DNA of 16,926 nt from Oscillospiraceae bacterium (GTDB lineage Bacteria > Bacillota > Clostridia > Oscillospirales > Oscillospiraceae), in the NCBI GenBank assembly GCA_031266955.1, contig JAISAA010000178.1, forward strand, positions 1-16,926, given 5' to 3'. The notes under the pieces are model-generated. The model did not search any database. It was not told the origin of the DNA and saw only the letters and a program-made list of their open reading frames with translations. Each line of letters begins with the position of its first letter. Within the stretch, counting starts at the first letter, position 1. A program made the position numbers and the translations under genes. Shown here piece after piece: positions 1 to 6,507 of the stretch.

Positions 1-576
1 GACGAAGGCCTGCAAGACATCTTCGATGACACGATGAAGATCGGCAAGGCGGATATGGAGCGGGCGCTGCTGCCGCGCGCCTGCGATATGCTGCGTTATT
101 TGAAGAAGGCGGAGAAAAGAGTTCGCGCATACGGCGACCCAATCTATGCCCGCGTTTATCTGTTAGAGTTTGCGAAAGCTCTGGCGGAGACGGAGGCGTG
201 CCTCAACTACAAGGCGCCTGCAAAGGAACCGCTGTCGCAGGCGTCGGCTCTTAACCCCTCTTTGATGCAGCGCTTTTATGAGTATCCCATGAACAACGCG
301 CTCGATCAGGACGCCGTTTTGGCGCTTATAAAAGAGGGCTATGAGTACATAGATTCGCATCTTGACGTCATATGCGGGCGATTGCTGAAATTTTTGTCCT
401 CAGACGGCGAACCCAAACGTGCAAGCGTCATCAGAGAATATTTCAGGGCAAGGGTGATGCATATCACCGAATATTTGTACGAAAAAGGGATTATCGAAAA
501 AATAAGCGTCCCGATCCGTATAACGCCAAACGGCCGCCAGGTCGTCGAAGAAATCGCGTACATTTACGAGGGGTAG
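1..576 (+). CDS. Unrecognised protein with winged-helix-like C-terminus (5' end outside window)
   Basis: The frame is open from base 1, so the gene starts upstream of the window; the first internal ATG is at 34. 191 residues are visible. The sequence is largely helical and charged. The last ~50 residues (REYFRARVMHITEYLYEKG, then a strand-like IRITPNGRQVVEE) resemble a winged helix in which the helix before 'KGIIEK' would be the recognition helix and ITPNGR the wing. I do not recognise the family. The YLLEFAKALAETEACL region loosely recalls the helical C-terminal part of some nucleotidyltransferase-like proteins, but no catalytic motif is in view. The stop codon (574-576) is 13 bases before the UvrA-like start, and the ribosome site GGAGG overlaps the end of this gene, so the two are very probably co-transcribed and translationally coupled. 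Confidence 0.8.
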   Translation, partial: DEGLQDIFDDTMKIGKADMERALLPRACDMLRYLKKAEKRVRAYGDPIYARVYLLEFAKALAETEACLNYKAPAKEPLSQASALNPSLMQRFYEYPMNNALDQDAVLALIKEGYEYIDSHLDVICGRLLKFLSSDGEPKRASVIREYFRARVMHITEYLYEKGIIEKISVPIRITPNGRQVVEEIAYIYEG

Positions 577-580
577 GAGG
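576..580 (+). promoter_or_regulatory. Ribosome binding site deciding the UvrA-like start
   Basis: GGAGG, sharing its first base with the upstream stop codon. It is 9 bases before ATG 590 and 0 bases before GTG 581, which favours ATG 590. Confidence 0.8.
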
Positions 581-589
581 GTGAAAGCA

Positions 590-3442
590 ATGCAAAGAAC
601 GACAATTGAGGTCAAAGGCGCCGCGCAGAACAATCTGAAAAATATCGACATAGAAATCCCGAGGGATAAGCTCACGGTCATCACAGGCGTTTCCGGATCG
701 GGCAAGTCGTCGCTTGCGTTCGACGTGATCTACGGCGAAGCGCAGAGGCGATTTTTGGATTCGGTGTCCAATTTCGCCAAAACGCGCATAGCGCAAGTGA
801 AACGGCCACGCGTGGACGCCATAAACGGCCTTTCGCCCGTGGTGGCTATCGAGCAGATAAAGGGCAGCAAAAACCCGCGTTCCACAATCGGCACTATAAC
901 GGATATTAACGACTTTATGCGCCTGCTGTTCGCCACAGCCGGACGCGGGCACTGTCCCGAATGCGGCTGCGAGCTGGAGCAATTCACCGCGGCGCAAATG
1001 GCGGAGCGTATGGCGAGTCGTCACGGCTCCGTTTTTACGCTGTCCACTCCCATACAGAAAACGGAAAGCTACACCGCGCTTTTTGAGCGCGTGCGGGGGG
1101 GCGGCTTTAAGAATGTTTTGATCGACGGCAAGGCTTACGCGGCGACCGACGACTTGATCGAGCTGCTTGACTTGGACGAATCAGCCGACCACGCCGTCGA
1201 GCTCGTTGTAGACAAATTCACGGTAAGGCCGGGGATGTACATCCAAATCGCCAAGTCCATCGACAAGGCGATGGAAAATGTCAACCACAGCCTTATGCTT
1301 AAAATCGAAGGGGGCGACCCGTCGTTTTACAAGGGCTTCGCCTGTGAACATCATCATTACGCGCTGTATAAGCTCACGCCTCCGCATTTCTCGTTTAGAA
1401 GCGACGAAAACGCCTGCCCCGTCTGCAACGGCGTCGGCGTCACTCATTTGATCGAGCCCCGTTTTTTGGCTGTGAATCCCTCGAAAAGCATATCTCAGGG
1501 CGCGCTTCATAAGAGCGCGTTCAGCCGTGTCAACAAGGAGAGCTACGACGCCGTCCTGCTTTACAGCTTGGGGGCGCATTACGGTTTTGATCTGGATACG
1601 CCCTACAAGGACATACCCGACGCGGCAAAGGATATACTGCTTTTCGGTACAAAAGGCGAAAAAGTCCCGCTTCGGTTGCCGCCCGGCTTTTCCGCAAAGT
1701 ACGCTTGGGCGGAAGGCAAGCTGCGCAGCCACGAGGGCTTTGTCCGCAAGCTGCAAGACAGATATCACGATTATATGCGCCCGGGGAAAAACCGCGATAT
1801 TTTCGAGCCCAATTTCATTAACGAAATAATGATCGAAAAAACCTGCCCGGCCTGCTCCGGCTCGCGGCTGCTCCGTCACCGGCTGGATATCACCGTGGGC
1901 GGCTATAATATCGACGCCCTCTGCCGTATGACCTTGGGAGAGCTTGTGCCGGCGCTTAAAGCTTTGCAATTCCCAGAACCCATGCGGCAAGCGGCGCAGA
2001 ACATCGCGGCGGAGATCATCAAACGCGTGCAGCTTCTGATCGACGTGGGGCTGCACTATTTAAGCCTCGCCAGACGCAGCGATTCCATCTCCGGCGGGGA
2101 AATGCAGCGTATAAAAATGTCCGCGCTGATAAGCTGCGAGCTGATGGGGATGCTGTATGTGATGGACGAGCCGAGCATCGGACTGCACCCGAGTGATTCC
2201 CACAGAGTGCTTTCGGTCATTAAGCGTCTGCGTGACCTCGGCAACACCGTGCTGGTGGTCGAGCACGACTTGGGCACGATGCGCGAGGCCGATTACCTGA
2301 TCGAGCTCGGTCCGGGCTCGGGTATAAACGGCGGTACCGTCACAGCAAAAGGCGATTACAACAGCTTTGTAAATCAGCCCGGCTGTATCACGGCGGATTA
2401 CCTTTCGGGCAGAAAAACCATCGTCCCGTCCGCAAACAAGCGCGCGCCCGGCGACAAACGGCTGACAATACGCGGCGCGAGAGCGAACAATCTGAAAAAC
2501 GTTACGGTGGACATCCCTCTCGGTCTTTTTATATGCGTGACGGGGGTCTCAGGCTCCGGCAAAAGCACCCTTATTCACGAGGTATTGGTAAAAAATCTGA
2601 AGGTGCTGAAAATGTCCGCCCGGATACAGCCCGGAGACGCGGATTCGATCACCGGGTACGAAGATATCAACCACGTCATCAATGTGGACCAGTCCCCTAT
2701 CGGGCGCGGCAGTAAATCCAATCCCGCAACCTACGTCGGGCTGAGCGAAAGGATACGCAGCTTGTTCGCCGGGCAGGAGGAAGCCGTGAAATTGGGCTAC
2801 ACCGCCTTGGATTTCAGCCTTTCGCACGCAAACGGCTGCCGCTGCGAATACTGCGCGGGCGACGGCGTCCTCACCACGGACCTGCAATATATGGCGGACG
2901 TCGAGAGCGTTTGCCCGGTCTGCAAGGGTCGGCGCTTTTCCGAGGAGGGGATGAAAATCAAGCTCGACGGAAAAAGCATTGACGAGGTGCTTGATATGTC
3001 CGTGGAAGAAGCTTTGCTATTTTTTCAGCACGACAAGTATCTGCGGCATAAGCTTGCGGTTATGAATGAGTTCGGGCTGGGATACCTGAAATTAGGGCAG
3101 CGCGCCACCACGCTCTCCGGCGGCGAGGCGCAAAGAGTAAAGCTGTCATATGAGCTTGCGAAGATCAAGAAAGGCAGCCACAACCTCTACATATTAGACG
3201 AACCGACGACCGGACTTCATATGGCCGATATCCAGCGGATGCTCGATGTTATAAACCGCTTGGTTGACGGCGGCCATACGGTTATCGTAATCGAGCACAA
3301 CACAGATGTGATGAAAGCCGCCGACTATATCATCGATATGGGCCCCGAAGGCGGGAACGAGGGCGGCTACGTGCTGGCCGCCGGCACGCAGAAAGACGTC
3401 GCCGAATGCGAAAGCTCCCGCACCGGAGCGTTTTTGGCATAG
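590..3442 (+). CDS. uvrA: Divergent UvrA-type excinuclease ATPase (UvrA paralogue)
   Basis: 950 residues, close to the usual ~940 of UvrA. UvrA is the dimeric damage-recognition ATPase of nucleotide excision repair and loads UvrB. Start: ATG 590, because GGAGG at 576-580 is 9 bases upstream; the in-frame GTG at 581 abuts that site and is unlikely. Two ABC cassettes are complete: Walker A GVSGSGKS at 33-40 and 652-659, signatures ISGGEMQR at 500-507 and LSGGEAQR at 842-849, Walker B MDEPSIGLH and LDEPTTGLH, and H-loops VVEHD and VIEHN. Zinc modules: CPEC at ~122-125, CxxC at 276/279 preceded by C252-E-H-H255 instead of the usual CxxC, and CEYC/CPVC at 752-755 and 775-778. The region between the first CxxC and C252, where the UvrB-binding domain lies, is present but weakly conserved. 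uvrB is ~10 kb away on the other strand, so this may be a second UvrA. The family is certain; housekeeping function is not. Confidence 0.93.
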   Translation: MQRTTIEVKGAAQNNLKNIDIEIPRDKLTVITGVSGSGKSSLAFDVIYGEAQRRFLDSVSNFAKTRIAQVKRPRVDAINGLSPVVAIEQIKGSKNPRSTIGTITDINDFMRLLFATAGRGHCPECGCELEQFTAAQMAERMASRHGSVFTLSTPIQKTESYTALFERVRGGGFKNVLIDGKAYAATDDLIELLDLDESADHAVELVVDKFTVRPGMYIQIAKSIDKAMENVNHSLMLKIEGGDPSFYKGFACEHHHYALYKLTPPHFSFRSDENACPVCNGVGVTHLIEPRFLAVNPSKSISQGALHKSAFSRVNKESYDAVLLYSLGAHYGFDLDTPYKDIPDAAKDILLFGTKGEKVPLRLPPGFSAKYAWAEGKLRSHEGFVRKLQDRYHDYMRPGKNRDIFEPNFINEIMIEKTCPACSGSRLLRHRLDITVGGYNIDALCRMTLGELVPALKALQFPEPMRQAAQNIAAEIIKRVQLLIDVGLHYLSLARRSDSISGGEMQRIKMSALISCELMGMLYVMDEPSIGLHPSDSHRVLSVIKRLRDLGNTVLVVEHDLGTMREADYLIELGPGSGINGGTVTAKGDYNSFVNQPGCITADYLSGRKTIVPSANKRAPGDKRLTIRGARANNLKNVTVDIPLGLFICVTGVSGSGKSTLIHEVLVKNLKVLKMSARIQPGDADSITGYEDINHVINVDQSPIGRGSKSNPATYVGLSERIRSLFAGQEEAVKLGYTALDFSLSHANGCRCEYCAGDGVLTTDLQYMADVESVCPVCKGRRFSEEGMKIKLDGKSIDEVLDMSVEEALLFFQHDKYLRHKLAVMNEFGLGYLKLGQRATTLSGGEAQRVKLSYELAKIKKGSHNLYILDEPTTGLHMADIQRMLDVINRLVDGGHTVIVIEHNTDVMKAADYIIDMGPEGGNEGGYVLAAGTQKDVAECESSRTGAFLA

Positions 3443-3456
3443 CTTCAACGTGCCCT

Positions 3457-3526
3457 CGCGCGCAAGCGCGTTCCCCGTGCCCGCAGGCACGGCAAATCAA
3501 ACGTCCGCCCGGCACGGGCGGCGCTC
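3457..3526 (+). repeat. Modular hairpin repeat, copy R1
   Basis: First of five related elements. Hairpin 1 is CGCGC/GCGCG with a GCAA loop (3457-3470). It is followed directly by the constant TTCCCCGTGC. Hairpin 2 is CGTGCC, loop CGCA, GGCACG (3476-3491). Then comes a linker AAATCAAACGT and hairpin 3, CCGCCCG/CGGGCGG with loop GCA (3505-3521). It begins 15 bases after the UvrA-like stop codon. It may slow or end transcription, but no T-run follows the last stem, so it is not a typical intrinsic terminator. Confidence 0.8.
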
Positions 3527-3538
3527 TAAAAATAATTG

Positions 3539-3567
3539 TTGCAAAGTGTAAAATTATGTGCTAAAAT
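3539..3567 (+). promoter_or_regulatory. Candidate sigma-A promoter reading right
   Basis: TTGCAA (3539-3544), exactly 17 bases, then TAAAAT (3562-3567): 4/6 and 5/6 matches to consensus. No sizeable gene follows. Transcription would start near 3574 and enter the structured region 3601-3868. A 16-codon ORF (3588-3638) lies just downstream. Confidence 0.45.
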
Positions 3568-3697
3568 CTGTTTGTGGAGCCAGTAAAATGGGCCGCAGCG
3601 GTCGTGAGGTGTTTCGACCACTTTCACGACGCAAGTAGGGACGAACATAAACAATCAAGCCTACGAGCACGGTTTCCCGCCGCCACAGCGCGCTTTT

Positions 3698-3726
3698 AGT
3701 ATACACCTCTTTTTGAGTGTTTACAA
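3698..3726 (-). promoter_or_regulatory. Candidate sigma-A promoter reading left
   Basis: On the minus strand: TTGTAA (3726-3721), 17 bases, TATACT (3703-3698), giving 4/6 and 5/6 consensus matches. Transcription would start near 3691 and run back towards the UvrA-like gene through the hairpin at 3601-3630. No convincing gene lies in that direction. Confidence 0.4.
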
Positions 3727-3786
3727 CGCATAAGTGCATAGCTGCGCCGAGCGAGGATCCTAAATAAACGCTGAATATTTGCGCAA

Positions 3787-3823
3787 CGCCGCCGCGATAC
3801 CGCGCGGCGCGGCGCGGATTTTT
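3787..3823 (+). terminator. Candidate intrinsic terminator
   Basis: GC-rich stem CGCCGC/GCGGCG (3787-3792 with 3804-3809) extended by GCG/CGC around an ATAC loop with one bulged C. ATTTTT follows at 3818-3823. The T-run is 8 bases beyond the stem, farther than ideal. Confidence 0.3.
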
Positions 3824-3868
3824 GGGCGCGTAGGTAAACAGGGCGTTTCGCCCGTTCCCTGCGCGCCC
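3824..3868 (+). other. Long two-part hairpin
   Basis: Outer stem of 11 pairs, GGGCGCGTAGG (3824-3834) with CCTGCGCGCCC (3858-3868), including one T.G pair that favours an RNA made from the + strand. An inner stem GGGCG-TTT-CGCCC lies at 3841-3853. It could be part of a leader RNA or a repeat. I see no known riboswitch. Confidence 0.45.
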
Positions 3869-3954
3869 ATTTGCTGGTTTCCCCGGAAGCGCCGTAACGC
3901 CGCAGGCATCCGCTACTTTCAGATTTCATTTGTGTTACAGTTCTCCTCAAATTA

Positions 3955-3983
3955 TTGACATCGCAGGTAAAATAAAATAGTAT
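3955..3983 (+). promoter_or_regulatory. Promoter of the ABC exporter array
   Basis: Perfect -35 TTGACA (3955-3960), 17-base spacer, -10 TAGTAT (3978-3983, 4/6). Predicted start is near 3990, giving a ~97-base leader that carries the short ORF at 4036-4062 before the first ABC gene. Confidence 0.65.
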
Positions 3984-4035
3984 TGCGACGTCTCACGCTT
4001 GTGCGCGGGAAAAATTTTTGAAAGGAGTGATTTTT

Positions 4036-4062
4036 ATGCTGATACGGGTGATTTCAAGCTGA
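4036..4062 (+). CDS. 8-residue leader peptide ORF (MLIRVISS)
   Basis: Start codon with an excellent ribosome site, AAAGGAGTGA at 4021-4030, 5 bases before the ATG. It encodes MLIRVISS and stops at TGA 4060-4062. It lies between the predicted promoter and the first ABC gene, 24 bases before that gene's ATG. The ribosome site is stronger and better spaced than that of the ABC gene itself. The layout matches leader peptides controlling translation of resistance genes, but no conserved stalling motif is recognised and no clear alternative hairpin hiding the ABC ribosome site was found by eye. Confidence 0.45.
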   Translation: MLIRVISS

Positions 4063-4086
4063 TTCTATTTTAACTATGGAGGGACT

Positions 4087-6033
4087 ATGAAAACGGAAGA
4101 AAACAGACAAGGCCAAGAAAAATCGCAAAAGAAAGCGCAGAAGAAAACATTTAAACAACGACTTATCTCCGCGAAGGAATCCTTCAAAAACCTCGGCTTC
4201 CTGCTCTCGCTGTACCGCAAATACGCGCTCGCCTATCTGATCATCACGGTCAGCTTATGGGCGTTTTGGGGAATGGCGAACTCGCTGATCAGCGTCTACA
4301 TCAGCCGCGTCGTCGTCGGGAAGATAGAGGCGAAGTCGCCCTATCTCGCGATTATCGCCGCCGCCGGGCTGCTGTACGGACTGTCCGCGCTTCTCTCGAT
4401 AATGACAAACGCGCTCTCTTATCTGTACCAGTATCCGAGAAACGGGCTGATACTGCGCAAGGTAAACCGCGAGATATTCGTAAAGGCGATGAACACAGAC
4501 TATAAATATTACGACTCGCCGGAGTTTTACAACGACTTCACATGGGTGTCGTCAAATCTCGGAAATCAGATGGAGCAGTCGCGGAACATACTCGAAAATC
4601 TTGTGCAGAGCTTCACGACGTTCGTCGCTATGACGGCTTATTTATCCGTAGTGGGGCCGTGGGTGCTCGCTGTGACCGCCGCGGGCGTTCTCGTCAGGGG
4701 CGTGCTGCAATATAAAAGCATTTCGCTCGATTATTCGCTTAGTGACAAGCTCAATCCGCACCAAAGAACGATGACCTACATAAACCGGATGTTTTACACG
4801 AAAGAGCCCGCGGCGGACATCAAGACGACTCGCGTGCGCGACTATTTGCTCCGCACGTATGACAAGGCGTCTGACACGATGTATAAAACGCACCTCTCGG
4901 CGAACGTAAAGATGTTTTTGCTTGACGCTATGAGTTCGTTAGCAAATCAAATCGTGACCGTATGCGTGATTGCGCTCATAGTAAAGAGTGTCATCGCCGG
5001 AGAGACGGCGGACATCGCGCTGTATACGTCGCTGCTCATAGCGTCGCAGCAGATGAACAGCGCTATGTGGAGCGTGTCATATCAGCTTACACAGCTCGGG
5101 CGCGTCTCAAAATATACAAACCGCATACGCAAATTCTTCGAGACGGAGTCCGTAATTGAGATAACGGACGGCGTTGGCGCGGACATTCCGGACTGTCCTC
5201 TGTCCGTCGACTTCACGGACGTGACGTTCGCCTACGGCGAGGTCGACGCCGAGGTTGAGCGGCTGAACGAGAAGTTTGGCAAGAGCGAAGCCTCCCCGTG
5301 GGAGAAAACACGTTCCGAGGACGATCCGAAAGAGCACAAGCCCGTGATAGAGCGCTTCGATATGCACGTCAAGGCGGGCGAAAAAATAGCCATCGTCGGC
5401 GAAAACGGCGCGGGCAAAACGACGCTCACAAAGCTGCTGCTGCGCCTGTACGACGTGAGCGGCGGCGAGCTTATGCTCGGCGGGCGCGATATAAAGGAAT
5501 ACGACGCGCGTAAGCTGCGCGACGCCGTGGGCATAGCGTTCCAGCAGGGCCAGACATTCGCGCTGCCGCTGTCCGAAAACCTGCGCATATACCGCGACGC
5601 GGACGACGAGGAGCTGCGCGATATCCTGCGAAAGGTCGGCCTTTCCAAGCTGCTCGAAAACAAAAAAGGGCTGGACGCCCAAGTGACGCGGGAGTTTGAC
5701 GACGGCGGCATAATGCTCTCCGGCGGCGAAATGCAGAAATTCGCGCTCGCGCGGCTGCTGACGGGCCGCTTCGGCCTCTTGATACTCGATGAGCCGACGG
5801 CGTCGCTCGACCCGCTCGCCGAATACGAGCTGAACAAAATGATACTCGACCGCTCTCGCCCCGAGACGACGATAGTGATCGCCCACCGCCTTAGCACGAT
5901 ACGCGACGCCGACCGCATTTATCTTGTGGACGGCGGGCGCGTCGCCGAGTGCGGCAGCCACGATGAGCTTATCGCCCTTGGAGGCAAGTATGCTGAGATG
6001 TTCACAAAACAGGCGGAGAAGTATGTTGAGTAA
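4087..6033 (+). CDS. ABC exporter half-transporter (fused permease and ATPase)
   Basis: 648 residues. The ATG is preceded by GGAGGG at 4078-4083. Residues ~1-30 are Lys/Gln-rich and cytoplasmic, followed by an ABC-exporter membrane domain (~35-350) with the coupling segment TDYKYYDSPEFY, then an ATPase domain: A-loop Tyr383, Walker A GENGAGKTT at 438-446, Q-loop FQQ, signature LSGGEMQK at 544-551, Walker B LLILDEP with D568/E569, and H600. All catalytic positions are intact. A charged insertion of ~35 residues follows the A-loop (about 386-420) and is absent from the two downstream paralogues. It acts in the cytoplasmic membrane as a homo- or heterodimer. Substrate is unknown; related clostridial transporters are usually annotated as multidrug or peptide exporters. 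It opens the array and has its own promoter and leader ORF. Confidence 0.93.
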   Translation: MKTEENRQGQEKSQKKAQKKTFKQRLISAKESFKNLGFLLSLYRKYALAYLIITVSLWAFWGMANSLISVYISRVVVGKIEAKSPYLAIIAAAGLLYGLSALLSIMTNALSYLYQYPRNGLILRKVNREIFVKAMNTDYKYYDSPEFYNDFTWVSSNLGNQMEQSRNILENLVQSFTTFVAMTAYLSVVGPWVLAVTAAGVLVRGVLQYKSISLDYSLSDKLNPHQRTMTYINRMFYTKEPAADIKTTRVRDYLLRTYDKASDTMYKTHLSANVKMFLLDAMSSLANQIVTVCVIALIVKSVIAGETADIALYTSLLIASQQMNSAMWSVSYQLTQLGRVSKYTNRIRKFFETESVIEITDGVGADIPDCPLSVDFTDVTFAYGEVDAEVERLNEKFGKSEASPWEKTRSEDDPKEHKPVIERFDMHVKAGEKIAIVGENGAGKTTLTKLLLRLYDVSGGELMLGGRDIKEYDARKLRDAVGIAFQQGQTFALPLSENLRIYRDADDEELRDILRKVGLSKLLENKKGLDAQVTREFDDGGIMLSGGEMQKFALARLLTGRFGLLILDEPTASLDPLAEYELNKMILDRSRPETTIVIAHRLSTIRDADRIYLVDGGRVAECGSHDELIALGGKYAEMFTKQAEKYVE

Positions 6034-6056
6034 AATAAACGCCGCGCTTATTTTTT
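6033..6056 (+). terminator. Weak AT-stem terminator candidate after the first ABC gene
   Basis: AAATAA (6033-6038) can pair with TTATTT (6048-6053) in a run of six T residues. Most of the T-run is used in the stem, so it would be weak. It could also allow read-through to the next ABC gene. Confidence 0.25.
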
Positions 6057-6084
6057 ACGCGTTTTGCGCCTGCGCGGCGCGGCG

Positions 6085-6142
6085 CCCCATTTCTTTGCGG
6101 AAAGAAATGGGGGAAAGAACCGCCAAAGGAAGTGTCCTTTGG
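6085..6142 (+). repeat. Double hairpin element
   Basis: Two perfect hairpins in the 474-base space between the first two ABC genes: CCCCATTTCTTT / AAAGAAATGGGG with loop GCGG (6085-6112, 12 pairs), then CCAAAGGA-AGTG-TCCTTTGG (6123-6142, 8 pairs). The rest up to 6330 is GC-rich with no supportable gene. It is probably a repeat block of the kind common between clostridial genes. Confidence 0.55.
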
Positions 6143-6332
6143 AATCCTCTGAATCGCGGTGGCTTACGGGGGTTGTTTGCAGTCGGTGGGCGCGGCGCTG
6201 TCATTTGCAGACTGTATCGGGGGGCGTGGTGCGGCAGCGCTCTGTGTCCACACGCGAATCGGCTCGTTTCGCTGCCGCCCTGCTGTGCAGACGGAAAGAG
6301 GGACTCCCCCGCCGCATTTCCCCGTCCCGTAG

Positions 6333-6483
6333 GGGCGACCGTCCCGGTCGCCCGCGTCGCGGCAAATGCCGCGTTCCCCGTGCCTGTCGCGCTCTGCGCG
6401 ACGTGATTATTATCAGCGCCCGGAACGGGAGCGCACGTACAATCAAACATAATTTCAATTTGTCAAAGCCAAATTCAAATTTG
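6333..6483 (+). repeat. Modular hairpin repeat, copy R2 (extended)
   Basis: Begins with an extra hairpin GGGCGACC/GGTCGCCC (6333-6353). Hairpin 1, CGCGGCA/TGCCGCG (6358-6373), then constant TTCCCCGTGC. Hairpin 2 is replaced by GTCGCGC-TCT-GCGCGAC (6386-6402). The linker ACAATCAAACAT follows, with an AT-rich arm pair AATTTCAATTTG / CAAATTCAAATT carrying one mismatch. The AT-rich hairpin ends 24 bases before the ATG of the next ABC gene. Confidence 0.75.
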
Positions 6484-6507
6484 AAAACAAGGGGATAAGG
6501 TAAGGTA

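Larger units (their letters stand above)
3574..3823 (+). ncRNA. Candidate structured RNA between UvrA-like gene and ABC array
   Basis: Gene-free stretch downstream of the 3539-3567 promoter. It contains a hairpin at 3601-3630 (GTCGTGA/TCACGAC closing a GTG/CAC inner stem) and ends in a terminator-like hairpin at 3787-3809 followed by ATTTTT. The 3601-3630 stem contains a G.T pair that is a good wobble only if the + strand is transcribed. I do not recognise it as tmRNA, SRP RNA, RNase P RNA or a named riboswitch. A minus-strand promoter-like site (3698-3726) reads into the same segment, so the strand is not settled. It could simply be a larger intergenic repeat. Confidence 0.25.

Noticed and set aside
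581..589. GTG start for the UvrA-like protein
   Set aside because: The GGAGG site directly abuts this GTG, so there is no room for initiation; ATG 590 has proper spacing.
1181..2056. 291-codon open frame on the minus strand
   Set aside because: Antisense shadow of the UvrA-like gene; composition is low-complexity Arg/His/Gln-rich and matches no family.
3588..3638. 16-codon ORF MGRSGREVFRPLSRRK with GGAG 9 bases upstream
   Set aside because: It has a usable ribosome site and follows a promoter-like site, but most of its length forms the hairpin at 3601-3630. It is better explained as part of a structured element and is kept only as a possibility.
3696..3929. Minus-strand ORF from ATG 3929 (MKSESSGCLRRYG...), with AGGAG upstream
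   Set aside because: The ribosome site is about 14 bases from the ATG, and the frame crosses two GC-rich hairpins. Basic composition suggests a repeat read-through, not a protein.
5107..5961. Long open frame of 284 codons on the minus strand
   Set aside because: It lies fully inside the first ABC gene, which has complete family motifs. Open antisense frames are expected in GC-rich genes, and no ribosome site or family resemblance supports it.
6055..6450. Overlapping open frames of 131-160 codons on both strands between ABC genes
   Set aside because: They run through hairpin repeats and are Arg/Pro/Ala-rich on both strands. No ribosome site or domain is visible, so they reflect repeat sequence.
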